DNA of 64,000 nt. It comes from Niastella sp. GTDB lineage: Bacteria; Bacteroidota; Bacteroidia; Chitinophagales; Chitinophagaceae. The notes below the pieces were generated by a model. It was not told the origin of the DNA. It ran no database searches and worked only from the letters and a program-made list of their open reading frames with translations. A program made the translations under genes and the position numbers. How positions within the stretch are numbered: the stretch's first letter is position 1; each line of letters opens with the position of its first letter. The stretch covers positions 1 to 64,000 of the forward strand of contig JAGIBF010000024.1 of the NCBI GenBank assembly GCA_017744515.1, written 5' to 3'. Positions 18,562 through 24,950 of this stretch are shown piece after piece.

Positions 18562-18650
18562 TTTTATAAAGACTTTTATAAAGCAGTCAATTTTCTCATA
18601 AGCAGTTAGTTTTGGTTACGGCCCCTGTTTCCACAGGGGCCATTTTTTTT
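18562..18650 (+). ncRNA. Candidate small RNA (about 90 nt)
   Basis: A match to the Bacteroidota -7 element (TATATTTG at 18548-18555) is followed about 90 bases later by a strong intrinsic terminator. There is no open frame between. The 5' end position is inferred from normal promoter spacing. No clear -33 element supports it. The terminator could instead end a long 3' untranslated region of the EF-hand gene, whose stop is at 18271. Confidence 0.35.
18620..18650 (+). terminator. Strong intrinsic terminator
   Basis: GGCCCCTGT pairs perfectly with ACAGGGGCC (9 bp, mostly G-C) around TTCC, followed by eight Ts after a single A. It is oriented on the plus strand. Confidence 0.88.
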
Positions 18651-18665
18651 GCAATAAACTGTATA

Positions 18666-19076
18666 TCAATTCTTAGCTAACCTCCGGGGAACCCACCCGA
18701 ACAGGAAAACCAAGGCAATTATGGCACCTGCGGTGTCTGCCACTATATCACCTCTGTCAAAACTGCGTAGAGGAATGAAGTAAAACTGTACATATTCAAG
18801 GACAATTCCCAATGCAATGCTCAAAACGGTCCATAGCAGGGTCAGCTTACGCCAGTTGGCAGGCTGTACCGGCCTGAAGGCATAATAGCCTCCCCAAAAC
18901 AATACGATACCGCCAAAAAGGCCCACATGCACTACTTTATCGAAGTGGGGAATATTGAAGAAACTACCGTTGCCGGGCAGGGCAGAGCCGGGTATACATA
19001 ACAGGCCAATAGTTATAATGGTCCAAATCACCGGGAACAGTTTCCGGGAACAGAGTTTTTGGATTAGTGATAGCAT
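18666..19076 (-). CDS. VanZ-like family membrane protein
   Basis: A 136-residue integral membrane protein with four predicted membrane segments. It carries the VanZ-like pattern: FPVIWTIITIGLLCIPG, then PHFDKVVHVGLFGGIVLFW with the conserved DK..H, then SIALGIVLEYVQFYF and the DRGDIVADTAGAIIAL segment. VanZ-like proteins of Bacteroidota have no settled role; teicoplanin resistance is known only for the enterococcal founder. The gene lies downstream of the sigma/anti-sigma pair but is separated from it by a strong terminator and a heptamer array. Confidence 0.82.
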   Translation of the reverse strand: MLSLIQKLCSRKLFPVIWTIITIGLLCIPGSALPGNGSFFNIPHFDKVVHVGLFGGIVLFWGGYYAFRPVQPANWRKLTLLWTVLSIALGIVLEYVQFYFIPLRSFDRGDIVADTAGAIIALVFLFGWVPRRLAKN

Positions 19077-19103
19077 ACTACCCGAAAGATAACCATGATT
19101 TTT

Positions 19104-19138
19104 GAGCTGCGAGCATCGGGCTATGCGCTTCGGGTGAA
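19104..19138. repeat. Heptamer array, GAGCTGC family
   Basis: Five 7-bp units in register from 19104 (GAGCTGC, GAGCATC, then degenerate GGGCTAT, GCGCTTC and GGGTGAA). It lies just upstream of the VanZ-like gene start and just before the terminator at 19165. Confidence 0.65.
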
Positions 19139-19164
19139 AAACTTCCCGGCAGCTTACTTAAAAT

Positions 19165-19200
19165 AAAGCCGGGCTGCCTTTTCAGGGGCAGCCCGGCTTT
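19165..19200 (-). terminator. Intrinsic terminator of the sigma/anti-sigma operon
   Basis: AAAGCCGGGCTGCC (19165-19178) pairs with GGCAGCCCGGCTTT (19187-19200), a perfect 14-bp stem with an 8-base loop. A-rich and T-rich flanks make it usable on either strand. It lies 25 bp past the anti-sigma stop. Confidence 0.88.
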
Positions 19201-19224
19201 TATTATGTTTTGTAAGGGAGCCTT

Positions 19225-20028
19225 TTATAAAGGTGCCTTGGTTCGCCCTGAAGACTGCATTTTTTCCAGGGTGGGAGATTTGGTACCACCTTTCTGTTCG
19301 ATGGTGATGGCAAAGGCGTCGGCCTTCTTAGTGTTCTCCATTTTCAGGATCACGTTGTTCTGGAGCGAATCAAATACTCCAAGGCTTTTGGGCTGGCCGT
19401 CGATGAGTGCCCACAACTGATATTGCTCACTGGAGGGCAGGCGGGGCATGTTCTTAACCATGATGTAAACAGCTGAGGAGGCTGAATCCCAGAATACATT
19501 GGCTGAAGATTCCGGTGTGGCTTTGGAGCCCACCATGTTGACCACTGTTACATTTTTGTCTTTGATGAGGTTTTGTTCATCAATGATCTTGTTGAGCGTA
19601 CCCTCAGATGAGTCGAGTCTTGTTTGCAGATCTTTGTTGGCTGCCCGCAGTTCATTGGACTGGTCGTAAAAGCGGTAGGCAAACCAACCACAGGCAATGA
19701 GTAATACCACAGATGCGGCGGCCATAAAACGCAGACCACTGTTTTTCCGAACAGGTGTGTTTGAGTGTTGTTCCATTGTGATGACTTTAGATTGATTTAT
19801 AGAAGGGTTCTGAATTGCTTCTAAAAATCCGTCCTTAACCTGTCGCGGTGGTACAACCGCATGTTGCAAAGCAAATTTTTCGAGTGCATCTTCGAATGCT
19901 TTGCGTTCGGCAATAAGCTCGGGGTATTGGGCGCAGAGCCTTTCAAACTCGGCGCGCTCGGCCGGGTCTGCCTGGTCCAATACATAGCTTTGTACTATGC
20001 CACTTGATATGTAATCTTTTATATTCAC
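19225..20028 (-). CDS. Membrane-anchored anti-sigma factor (RskA-like)
   Basis: A 267-residue protein with a cytoplasmic N-terminal anti-sigma domain (MNIKDYISSGIVQSYVLDQ, residues 1-75), one membrane segment (about 103-120, LRFMAAASVVLLIACGWFAY), a short coiled coil (RAANKDLQTRLDSSEGTL) and a C-terminal RskA domain (SSEQYQLWALIDGQPKSLGV). It should hold the ECF sigma factor encoded just upstream inactive until an envelope signal arrives. The start is GTG and overlaps the sigma stop by 4 bp (GTGA), implying coupled translation. Confidence 0.9.
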   Translation of the reverse strand: MNIKDYISSGIVQSYVLDQADPAERAEFERLCAQYPELIAERKAFEDALEKFALQHAVVPPRQVKDGFLEAIQNPSINQSKVITMEQHSNTPVRKNSGLRFMAAASVVLLIACGWFAYRFYDQSNELRAANKDLQTRLDSSEGTLNKIIDEQNLIKDKNVTVVNMVGSKATPESSANVFWDSASSAVYIMVKNMPRLPSSEQYQLWALIDGQPKSLGVFDSLQNNVILKMENTKKADAFAITIEQKGGTKSPTLEKMQSSGRTKAPL

Positions 20029-20570
20029 TTTAAAAATCCCCTTAGTTGCGTCAGTGCGGCCCTGATCCTTGTTTTAACAGTGCCTAATGGAAGGTTTTCC
20101 ATGTCGGCAATTTCCTCATGTGTGTATCCTTTAAAATATGCCAGGTCGATCAACTGCCGCTGGTCCTCTTTCAGTTCTTTCAATACTTTCCTGAAGCCGA
20201 TATTGTCGACATTCACTTGTGTAACAAGTGCTACCAGGACGTCTTCTCCCTGGTTGTCCATAGGCTGATTTTTCCGGTCGTTCTGATAGGTCTTGGAACG
20301 CAGCGTGTCGATTGAAGCATTACGGGCAATGTTCAGCATCCACGTAAACAATCGTCCTTTTGTGGAGTCGTAACTTTCGATCTTTCGCCAGATATTGATA
20401 AATACGTCCTGCAACACATCGTTGGCAAGTTCCGAATCGTTCAAAATCTGCAATATAATACTGTATAAAGCGCCTGAATAATGATCGTAGAGATAACCAA
20501 AAGCCTTATTATCCCTGTTTTTAAGCAGGGAGACCAGTTCCTGTTCCGTGTATGTAGGAATGGCGCTCAA
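20025..20570 (-). CDS. ECF-type RNA polymerase sigma factor (SigK-like)
   Basis: A 181-residue sigma-70 family protein of group 4. Region 2 spans about residues 25-95 (NDSELANDVLQDVFINIWRK, GRLFTWMLNIARNASIDTLR). Region 4 spans about 125-178, with a helix-turn-helix (QRQLIDLAYFKGYTHEEIA, LPLGTVKTRIRAALTQLRGF). It pairs with the RskA-like anti-sigma factor that overlaps it, a SigK/RskA arrangement. The first codon appears to be TTG (20570); no in-frame ATG fits better. A near-match promoter (TCTCTTTG) lies upstream. Its regulon cannot be read from the window. Confidence 0.92.
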   Translation of the reverse strand: MSAIPTYTEQELVSLLKNRDNKAFGYLYDHYSGALYSIILQILNDSELANDVLQDVFINIWRKIESYDSTKGRLFTWMLNIARNASIDTLRSKTYQNDRKNQPMDNQGEDVLVALVTQVNVDNIGFRKVLKELKEDQRQLIDLAYFKGYTHEEIADMENLPLGTVKTRIRAALTQLRGFLK

Positions 20571-20664
20571 AATGTGTGTTTACCCAAAGAGAAGCTCTAT
20601 AATAACGAAAAAAGAGTGGAATTAACCACTCCTTTATAAACGAAATTAGATTCTCCTTGGATTT

Positions 20665-21045
20665 CTAAGCGCCAACTATTTTTCCGTAAGCGGCTGCATC
20701 CAGCAATCCGTCTACATCTGCGGGGTTGCTAACGGTCAGCTTTACCATCCATCCTTCGCCATAAGGGTCACTGTTTACCAGCTCGGGAGACCCTTCCAAT
20801 GCGGGATTTACGGTCGTAATTGTACCAGCCACAGGCAGGAAGAGGTCGGATACGGTCTTAACCGCCTCTACAGTCCCAAACACTTCTTCTGCGCCCAATG
20901 CCTTACCCACGGTATTAATGTCCACATATACAATATCGCCCAATTCGCCCTGTGCAAAATCTGTAATGCCTATCGTTGCTGTATTGCCTTCCAACAAAAC
21001 CCATTCGTGGTCTTTTGTATAGCGGAGATTAGCTGGGATGTTCAT
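20665..21045 (-). CDS. gcvH: Glycine cleavage system H protein
   Basis: A 126-residue lipoyl carrier of the glycine cleavage complex. The lipoylation site is K63 in [16 protein letters not shown], with the usual E/A/V context, and the N-terminus [19 protein letters not shown] is canonical. It shuttles the aminomethyl group between the P, T and L proteins. None of the other gcv genes is nearby. A near-match -7 element (TAATATTG, minus strand, 21072-21065) sits 20 bp upstream of the start, followed further upstream by the octamer element at 21080. Confidence 0.96.
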   Translation of the reverse strand: MNIPANLRYTKDHEWVLLEGNTATIGITDFAQGELGDIVYVDINTVGKALGAEEVFGTVEAVKTVSDLFLPVAGTITTVNPALEGSPELVNSDPYGEGWMVKLTVSNPADVDGLLDAAAYGKIVGA

Positions 21046-21079
21046 GCTGTTGATTTTTGTGCTGCAATATTACGGAAAA

Positions 21080-21178
21080 GTCGGAAAGTCAATAGACCGA
21101 AAGTCCGAAAGTAAAAAGTTCTTGCAGGACTGGCTTTACGCCTCCGGACTTACCGGCTTCCTGGAACTCCGACTCTTT
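21080..21178. repeat. Inverted octamer arrays (GTCCGGAA family) between cyclophilin and gcvH
   Basis: Left units (21080-21118) include GTCGGAAA and GACCGAAA. Right units (21141-21178) include CCTCCGGA and CTTACCGG, in the opposite orientation. One left unit is 7 bp long, so the register slips once. The right arm reaches into the stop codon of the cyclophilin gene. Confidence 0.75.
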
Positions 21179-21878
21179 ATTTTCTCTTTACCAGCCTTGC
21201 TTTAATGATCCGCACGTCCTGCAAAGGCCGGTCGCCACCCTGGCGGCCGCTGGTGGGTGTAGCAGCTATGCTGTCGACCACCGGAAGCCCTTTTATCACC
21301 TCTCCAAAAATGGTGTAGTTCTGATCGAGGTGAGGGGCGCCGCCGAGCGTTTTATATACTTCGCGATGGGCGACGGGCAGTTTCCGGCCTTTCAGCCTGA
21401 ATTTTTCTACCGAATCGAGCCCCACATCCGTAAAGACCTTTCCCTGAACAATGTAGAACTGAGCACCACTGCTGGCCCGCTGCGGGTTCACATCGTCGCC
21501 CGTGCGGGCCGCTGCCAGCATGCCTTTTTTATGGAACATACTCGTCCTGAACTCAGCCGGGATGGTATATTCCGGACCGCCGTCGCCATAGGTCTCCCCC
21601 TTCACTGGCTTTTTACTATTGGGATCACCAGCCTGTACCATGAAGTTCTTGATAACCCGGTGAAACAGGATACTATCGTAAAATCCCTGCCGTACCAGTT
21701 TGAGGAAATTATCGCGGTGAAGCGGCGTACTGTCTGACAAGCGGAGGATCATGGTTCCTTTATCGGTAACCATCTCTACGTCTTTACGGACATCTTTTTT
21801 ACGTAAACCGTTTCCCAACCAGGGATTGCAGGAAGCTACCATAGCAGTCAGTCCTGCGAGCATAAGTAATTTGTACAT
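21177..21878 (-). CDS. Cyclophilin-type peptidyl-prolyl isomerase, lipoprotein
   Basis: A 233-residue PPIase. From the ATG at 21878 it has a lipoprotein signal (MYKLLMLAGLTAMVASC), then a cyclophilin domain (about residues 30-225) with FLKLVRQGFYDSILFHRVIKNFMVQAGDP, a form of the FHRVI.-F-Q-GD core, SSGAQFYIVQG and NYTIFGEVIKGLPVVD. It should fold or turn over periplasmic or outer-membrane proteins. A longer start (21911) would overlap the upstream gene by 14 bp and push the lipobox inward, so it was not used. Confidence 0.92.
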   Translation of the reverse strand: MYKLLMLAGLTAMVASCNPWLGNGLRKKDVRKDVEMVTDKGTMILRLSDSTPLHRDNFLKLVRQGFYDSILFHRVIKNFMVQAGDPNSKKPVKGETYGDGGPEYTIPAEFRTSMFHKKGMLAAARTGDDVNPQRASSGAQFYIVQGKVFTDVGLDSVEKFRLKGRKLPVAHREVYKTLGGAPHLDQNYTIFGEVIKGLPVVDSIAATPTSGRQGGDRPLQDVRIIKARLVKRK

Positions 21879-21897
21879 GAAAAATAAAGAGGGCCGA

Positions 21898-22245
21898 TTA
21901 CTGGAACCCATGCTCCTGAAAGTATAATAAAATATGGTCTTTCAGAAAATTTTCCTGTTCTATCATGTTGAATTCCGGCAGGTTCTTCAATTGTTTGAAA
22001 TGTGGCCAGCCATCTTCATCCACTGCCTCCAGCTCATAATAGCCGCTTTGCGACAGCAGGGAGCATACCGCCACATGCATGAGGTCCTGTTTTTGTTCTT
22101 TGGTAAACTTGGGCCTTATATCTCCAAACTCCTGTATCCCGATCAGGAATAAGATCGTTTCCATATCGGGCTTTTTCCCGAACCGCTCTACCAGGCTGGC
22201 TTCCAGTGTCCACCAGCGCGACTGCAGATCATCCTGTATTTGCAT
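21898..22245 (-). CDS. Conserved hypothetical protein, probably with a leaderless mRNA
   Basis: A 115-residue soluble protein starting MQIQDDLQSRWWTLEASL. It is acidic, mostly helical, and contains ETILFLIGIQEFG and LLSQSGYYELEAVDEDGWPH. I recognise it only as the kind of small protein conserved in Bacteroidota; no function can be given. The -7 element TATCTTTG lies 4 bases before the ATG, so the start codon is probably at the 5' end of the transcript. A longer in-frame version (to 22299) is built from the heptamer repeat and was rejected. It lies 19 bp upstream of the cyclophilin gene, likely one operon. Confidence 0.75.
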   Translation of the reverse strand: MQIQDDLQSRWWTLEASLVERFGKKPDMETILFLIGIQEFGDIRPKFTKEQKQDLMHVAVCSLLSQSGYYELEAVDEDGWPHFKQLKNLPEFNMIEQENFLKDHILLYFQEHGFQ

Positions 22246-22249
22246 GGTG

Positions 22250-22257
22250 CAAAGATA
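22250..22257 (-). promoter_or_regulatory. Minus-strand -7 element TATCTTTG
   Basis: An exact TAnnTTTG match 4 bp upstream of the ATG of the 115-residue gene at 22245. Confidence 0.6.
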
Positions 22258-22265
22258 GGAAATAC

Positions 22266-22361
22266 AAGCTGTGAGCCGCGAGCTACGAGCTTCGAGCACC
22301 CTATAGATATTTTCTCCGCTGTATTGGCTCGCAGCCCAAAGCTCGCAGCTCGTAGCTTTCC
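22266..22361. repeat. Inverted heptamer arrays between divergent promoters
   Basis: The left arm (22266-22300) has five 7-bp units of the form GAGCNNN (GAGCTAC, GAGCTTC and others). The right arm (22327-22361) has five units of the complementary form GCTCGCA. The arms can form a long imperfect hairpin. The element fills the space between the minus-strand TATCTTTG at 22250 and the plus-strand TATTTTTG at 22368, where -33 elements would be expected. Confidence 0.85.
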
Positions 22362-22367
22362 TCCACT

Positions 22368-22375
22368 TATTTTTG
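22368..22375 (+). promoter_or_regulatory. GNAT gene promoter -7 element TATTTTTG
   Basis: An exact TAnnTTTG match 18 bp before the ATG at 22394. Confidence 0.6.
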
Positions 22376-22393
22376 TAGAAATTTCACAAAGCC

Positions 22394-22831
22394 ATGATTA
22401 TTACAAAAGACGGGTATTCTATTTCCACGAACAAAGACACATTAAACATTCCCTACATCCATTCATTTCTCAGCACTACTTATTGGGCCGAAAACATTCC
22501 GGTAGCCATCGTAGAACGATGCATAGCAGGTTCGCTGTGTTTTGGGGTTTACAAAGGCGAACAACAGGTAGGTTTTGCCCGCGTGATCACGGATAGCGCC
22601 ACTTATGCTTACCTGGCCGATGTGTTTATCGATGAAGCAGAGCGGGGCAAGGGGTTGTCCAAATGGCTGGTAGAGGTTATCATGAAACATCCGGAACTGC
22701 AGGGCCTCCGCCGGTTCGAGCTACGTACCCGTGATGCACATGGGTTGTATGCCCAGTATGGGTTCAAACCTATCGACAATCCGGATAACTATATGTCTAT
22801 CGCCTTTCCCAACATATATAAACAGTCTTAG
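22394..22831 (+). CDS. GNAT-family N-acetyltransferase
   Basis: A 145-residue acetyltransferase with the GNAT fold. The acetyl-CoA loop is visible as VFIDEAERGKGLSKWLVEVI (Q/RxxGxG/A type, E-R-G-K-G-L), preceded by VGFARVITDSATYAYLADV. The C-terminal LYAQYGFKPIDNPDNYM is typical of the last strands. The acceptor is unknown. It is followed by serS 31 bp later, but serS has its own -7 element, so the two may be transcribed separately. Confidence 0.9.
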   Translation: MIITKDGYSISTNKDTLNIPYIHSFLSTTYWAENIPVAIVERCIAGSLCFGVYKGEQQVGFARVITDSATYAYLADVFIDEAERGKGLSKWLVEVIMKHPELQGLRRFELRTRDAHGLYAQYGFKPIDNPDNYMSIAFPNIYKQS

Positions 22832-22834
22832 AGT

Positions 22835-22842
22835 TATCTTTG
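22835..22842 (+). promoter_or_regulatory. serS promoter -7 element TATCTTTG
   Basis: An exact TAnnTTTG match 20 bp before the serS ATG, immediately after the GNAT stop codon. Confidence 0.6.
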
Positions 22843-22862
22843 CCCACAAATTTTGTATTGCG

Positions 22863-24134
22863 ATGTTACAGGTAGCATTTATTCGCCAGCAAACTGAGCT
22901 GGTAAAAGAAAGATTGGCCGTTAAGAATTTCAAAGAGTTGCAACTGGTGGATGAGATCATTTCGCTGGATGATGAACGTAAAAAGCTACAGCTGGAATGG
23001 GAAAACACGCAATCGAAATTAAATGCCTCCGCCAAAGAGATCGGCGCCCTGAAGGCCAAAGGTCAAAATGACGAAGCGGAAACTAAAAAGCAAGAGGTAG
23101 CTACGTTGAAGTCATCCCTGCAGCCCATTGCCGACCGGCTGGCAGCTGTAGAGCAGCAATTGAACGACACCATCGTAAGACTGCCCAACCTGCCTTCGGC
23201 AAAAGTGCCCAAGGGTAAAACACCGGAAGACAATGTGACGGTGCGGGAAGGTGGCAAAAAGCCTTCATTGCATAATGGTGCCGTTCCACACTGGGACCTG
23301 GCTAAAAAATATAACCTCATCGATTTTGAGCTGGGCAACAAGATCACCGGTAGTGGCTTTCCTGTATACATTGGAAAAGGCGCCAAGCTACAGCGGGCAT
23401 TGATCCAGTACTTCCTGGATTATAATACGGCAGCCGGCTATCTTGAAGTGATGCCTCCACATATGGTGAATGAAGCATCTGCTTTCGGTACCGGTCAACT
23501 GCCCGACAAGGAAGGTCAGATGTATTTTGTAACCGAAGATAAGTTTTACATGATACCCACTGCGGAAGTACCGGTCACGAATATTTACCGCGATGAGTTA
23601 ATAAAAGAAACTGATCTCCCTGTTAAGATGACTGCCTATACACCTTGCTTCCGTCGCGAAGCAGGCAGCTATGGCAAAGATGTGCGCGGCCTCAACCGTC
23701 TGCACCAGTTTGACAAAGTGGAGATCGTACAACTGGTACATCCCGATAAAAGCTATGAGGTATTGGAAGAAATGGTGAACCACGTGGAAAAGCTGTTGCA
23801 ATCGCTGAACCTGCCCTACCGCATCCTCAACCTGTGTGGTGGAGATATGGGCTTTGCTTCGGCTCAAACGTATGACTTCGAAGTATTCAGCGCTGCCCAG
23901 GAAAAATGGCTGGAAGTAAGCTCCGTTTCCAACTTCGAGGCTTATCAAACCAACCGCCTGAAAGCACGTTTCAAAGACAGCAATGGCAAGAATCAAATGC
24001 TGCATTCTTTGAACGGCAGCTCGCTGGCTCTTCCCCGTATCCTGGCCTGCCTGCTGGAAAACAACCAGGCCGAAACAGGCATACAATTACCAGCTGTACT
24101 GCACAGTTATGTTGGGTATACCTCCATTAGTTAA
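22863..24134 (+). CDS. serS: Seryl-tRNA synthetase
   Basis: A 423-residue class II synthetase that charges tRNA-Ser and tRNA-Sec precursors. An N-terminal antiparallel coiled coil for the tRNA long arm spans about residues 25-105 (LVDEIISLDDERKKLQLEWE). The catalytic core includes motif 2, FRREAGSYGKDVRGLNRLHQF, and motif 3, NGSSLALPRILACLLENNQ. The start at 22863 matches the usual N-terminus MLQVAFIRQQTELVKERL; a 44-codon in-frame extension upstream overlaps the GNAT gene and was rejected. A terminator follows at 24175. Confidence 0.96.
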   Translation: MLQVAFIRQQTELVKERLAVKNFKELQLVDEIISLDDERKKLQLEWENTQSKLNASAKEIGALKAKGQNDEAETKKQEVATLKSSLQPIADRLAAVEQQLNDTIVRLPNLPSAKVPKGKTPEDNVTVREGGKKPSLHNGAVPHWDLAKKYNLIDFELGNKITGSGFPVYIGKGAKLQRALIQYFLDYNTAAGYLEVMPPHMVNEASAFGTGQLPDKEGQMYFVTEDKFYMIPTAEVPVTNIYRDELIKETDLPVKMTAYTPCFRREAGSYGKDVRGLNRLHQFDKVEIVQLVHPDKSYEVLEEMVNHVEKLLQSLNLPYRILNLCGGDMGFASAQTYDFEVFSAAQEKWLEVSSVSNFEAYQTNRLKARFKDSNGKNQMLHSLNGSSLALPRILACLLENNQAETGIQLPAVLHSYVGYTSIS

Positions 24135-24174
24135 GTGCTTTAACATTCGATTTTAGTTAACATAAATCTGTGTG

Positions 24175-24208
24175 AAAGGAAGTAAGGTCTATACTTTACT
24201 TCCTTTTT
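24175..24208 (+). terminator. Intrinsic terminator of serS
   Basis: AAAGGAAGTAA pairs perfectly with TTACTTCCTTT (11 bp) around a 10-base loop, followed by Ts. It begins 40 bp after the serS stop. Confidence 0.85.
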
Positions 24209-24245
24209 GCTTTTCATATTTGCATCAAACTAAAACAAAACACAT

Positions 24246-24848
24246 ATGAAAAGAAAAGTTCTACCCTTCCTTACACTTGCCATTATTTCCACCTCTTCCC
24301 TTACTGCCCAAGTTCAAAAAGGAGACATTTTATTAGGCGCCACCCTCGGTTTTAATTATGGTAGTAATAATGATAATTACTCAACCTCCAATAGTAACAT
24401 CGCTCCCCGTGTAGCTATAGGCATCGGCAGCAACTCGGCATTGGGGCTCAAGACCGGCTTTACCTATCAAAAATATAAACCGGGCGGCAACTCCGACGAA
24501 ACGACAACTACCACAGGCATAAGCGCCGGCTTGTTTTGGAGGAAGTATATGCCAATAAAAAATAAAATCGGCTGGTACCTCGAACCCAATGGAGGAGTAA
24601 GCTTTAACCGGGATGTGAGAAAATCTTCAACTAATAAAATCAAAGGTTCATCGACTCAATACAACGCCAAAGTACTTCCGGGTATATATTACCAGCCAAT
24701 CCCGAAGTTATTGATCAACGCCGACTTTGGGGGACTGGGGTATAATTATTCCAGAAGCAAATCCGACGGCAATCCGACCAACAGATATTCAAACGTATAT
24801 CTCAATTTGTTCAGCACATTCACGTTCGGGTTCGACTTCATTTTGTAA
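24246..24848 (+). CDS. Small outer-membrane beta-barrel protein
   Basis: A 200-residue protein with a signal peptide (MKRKVLPFLTLAIISTSSLTAQ) and alternating hydrophobic strands that end in the aromatic strand LFSTFTFGFDFIL. It fits the OmpW/OprF-like 8-stranded 'outer membrane beta-barrel' group common in Bacteroidota. Strands are visible at GDILLGATLGFNYG, SALGLKTGFTYQKY and GWYLEPNGGVSFN. No ligand or enzyme motif is seen. It is monocistronic. A compound hairpin with arms AAGGCGCTT (24856-24864) and AAGCGCCTT (24913-24921) follows, but without a T-run. Confidence 0.85.
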   Translation: MKRKVLPFLTLAIISTSSLTAQVQKGDILLGATLGFNYGSNNDNYSTSNSNIAPRVAIGIGSNSALGLKTGFTYQKYKPGGNSDETTTTTGISAGLFWRKYMPIKNKIGWYLEPNGGVSFNRDVRKSSTNKIKGSSTQYNAKVLPGIYYQPIPKLLINADFGGLGYNYSRSKSDGNPTNRYSNVYLNLFSTFTFGFDFIL

Positions 24849-24950
24849 AATATATAAGGCGCTTTGGCAGACGCATTTTAAACTTCTTACAAGTTCTGTA
24901 GTCCGACTGTCGAAGCGCCTTTCTACTTATGTGCTTACCTCTGTAATCAT

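Larger units (their letters stand above)
18272..18665. other. Gene-free 394-bp region containing a candidate small RNA
   Basis: No protein gene is seen. The region holds a plus-strand TATATTTG element (18548-18555), two adjacent copies of CTTTTATAAAG (18561-18571, 18573-18583) and a strong intrinsic terminator at 18620-18650. See the separate ncRNA candidate. Confidence 0.6.
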
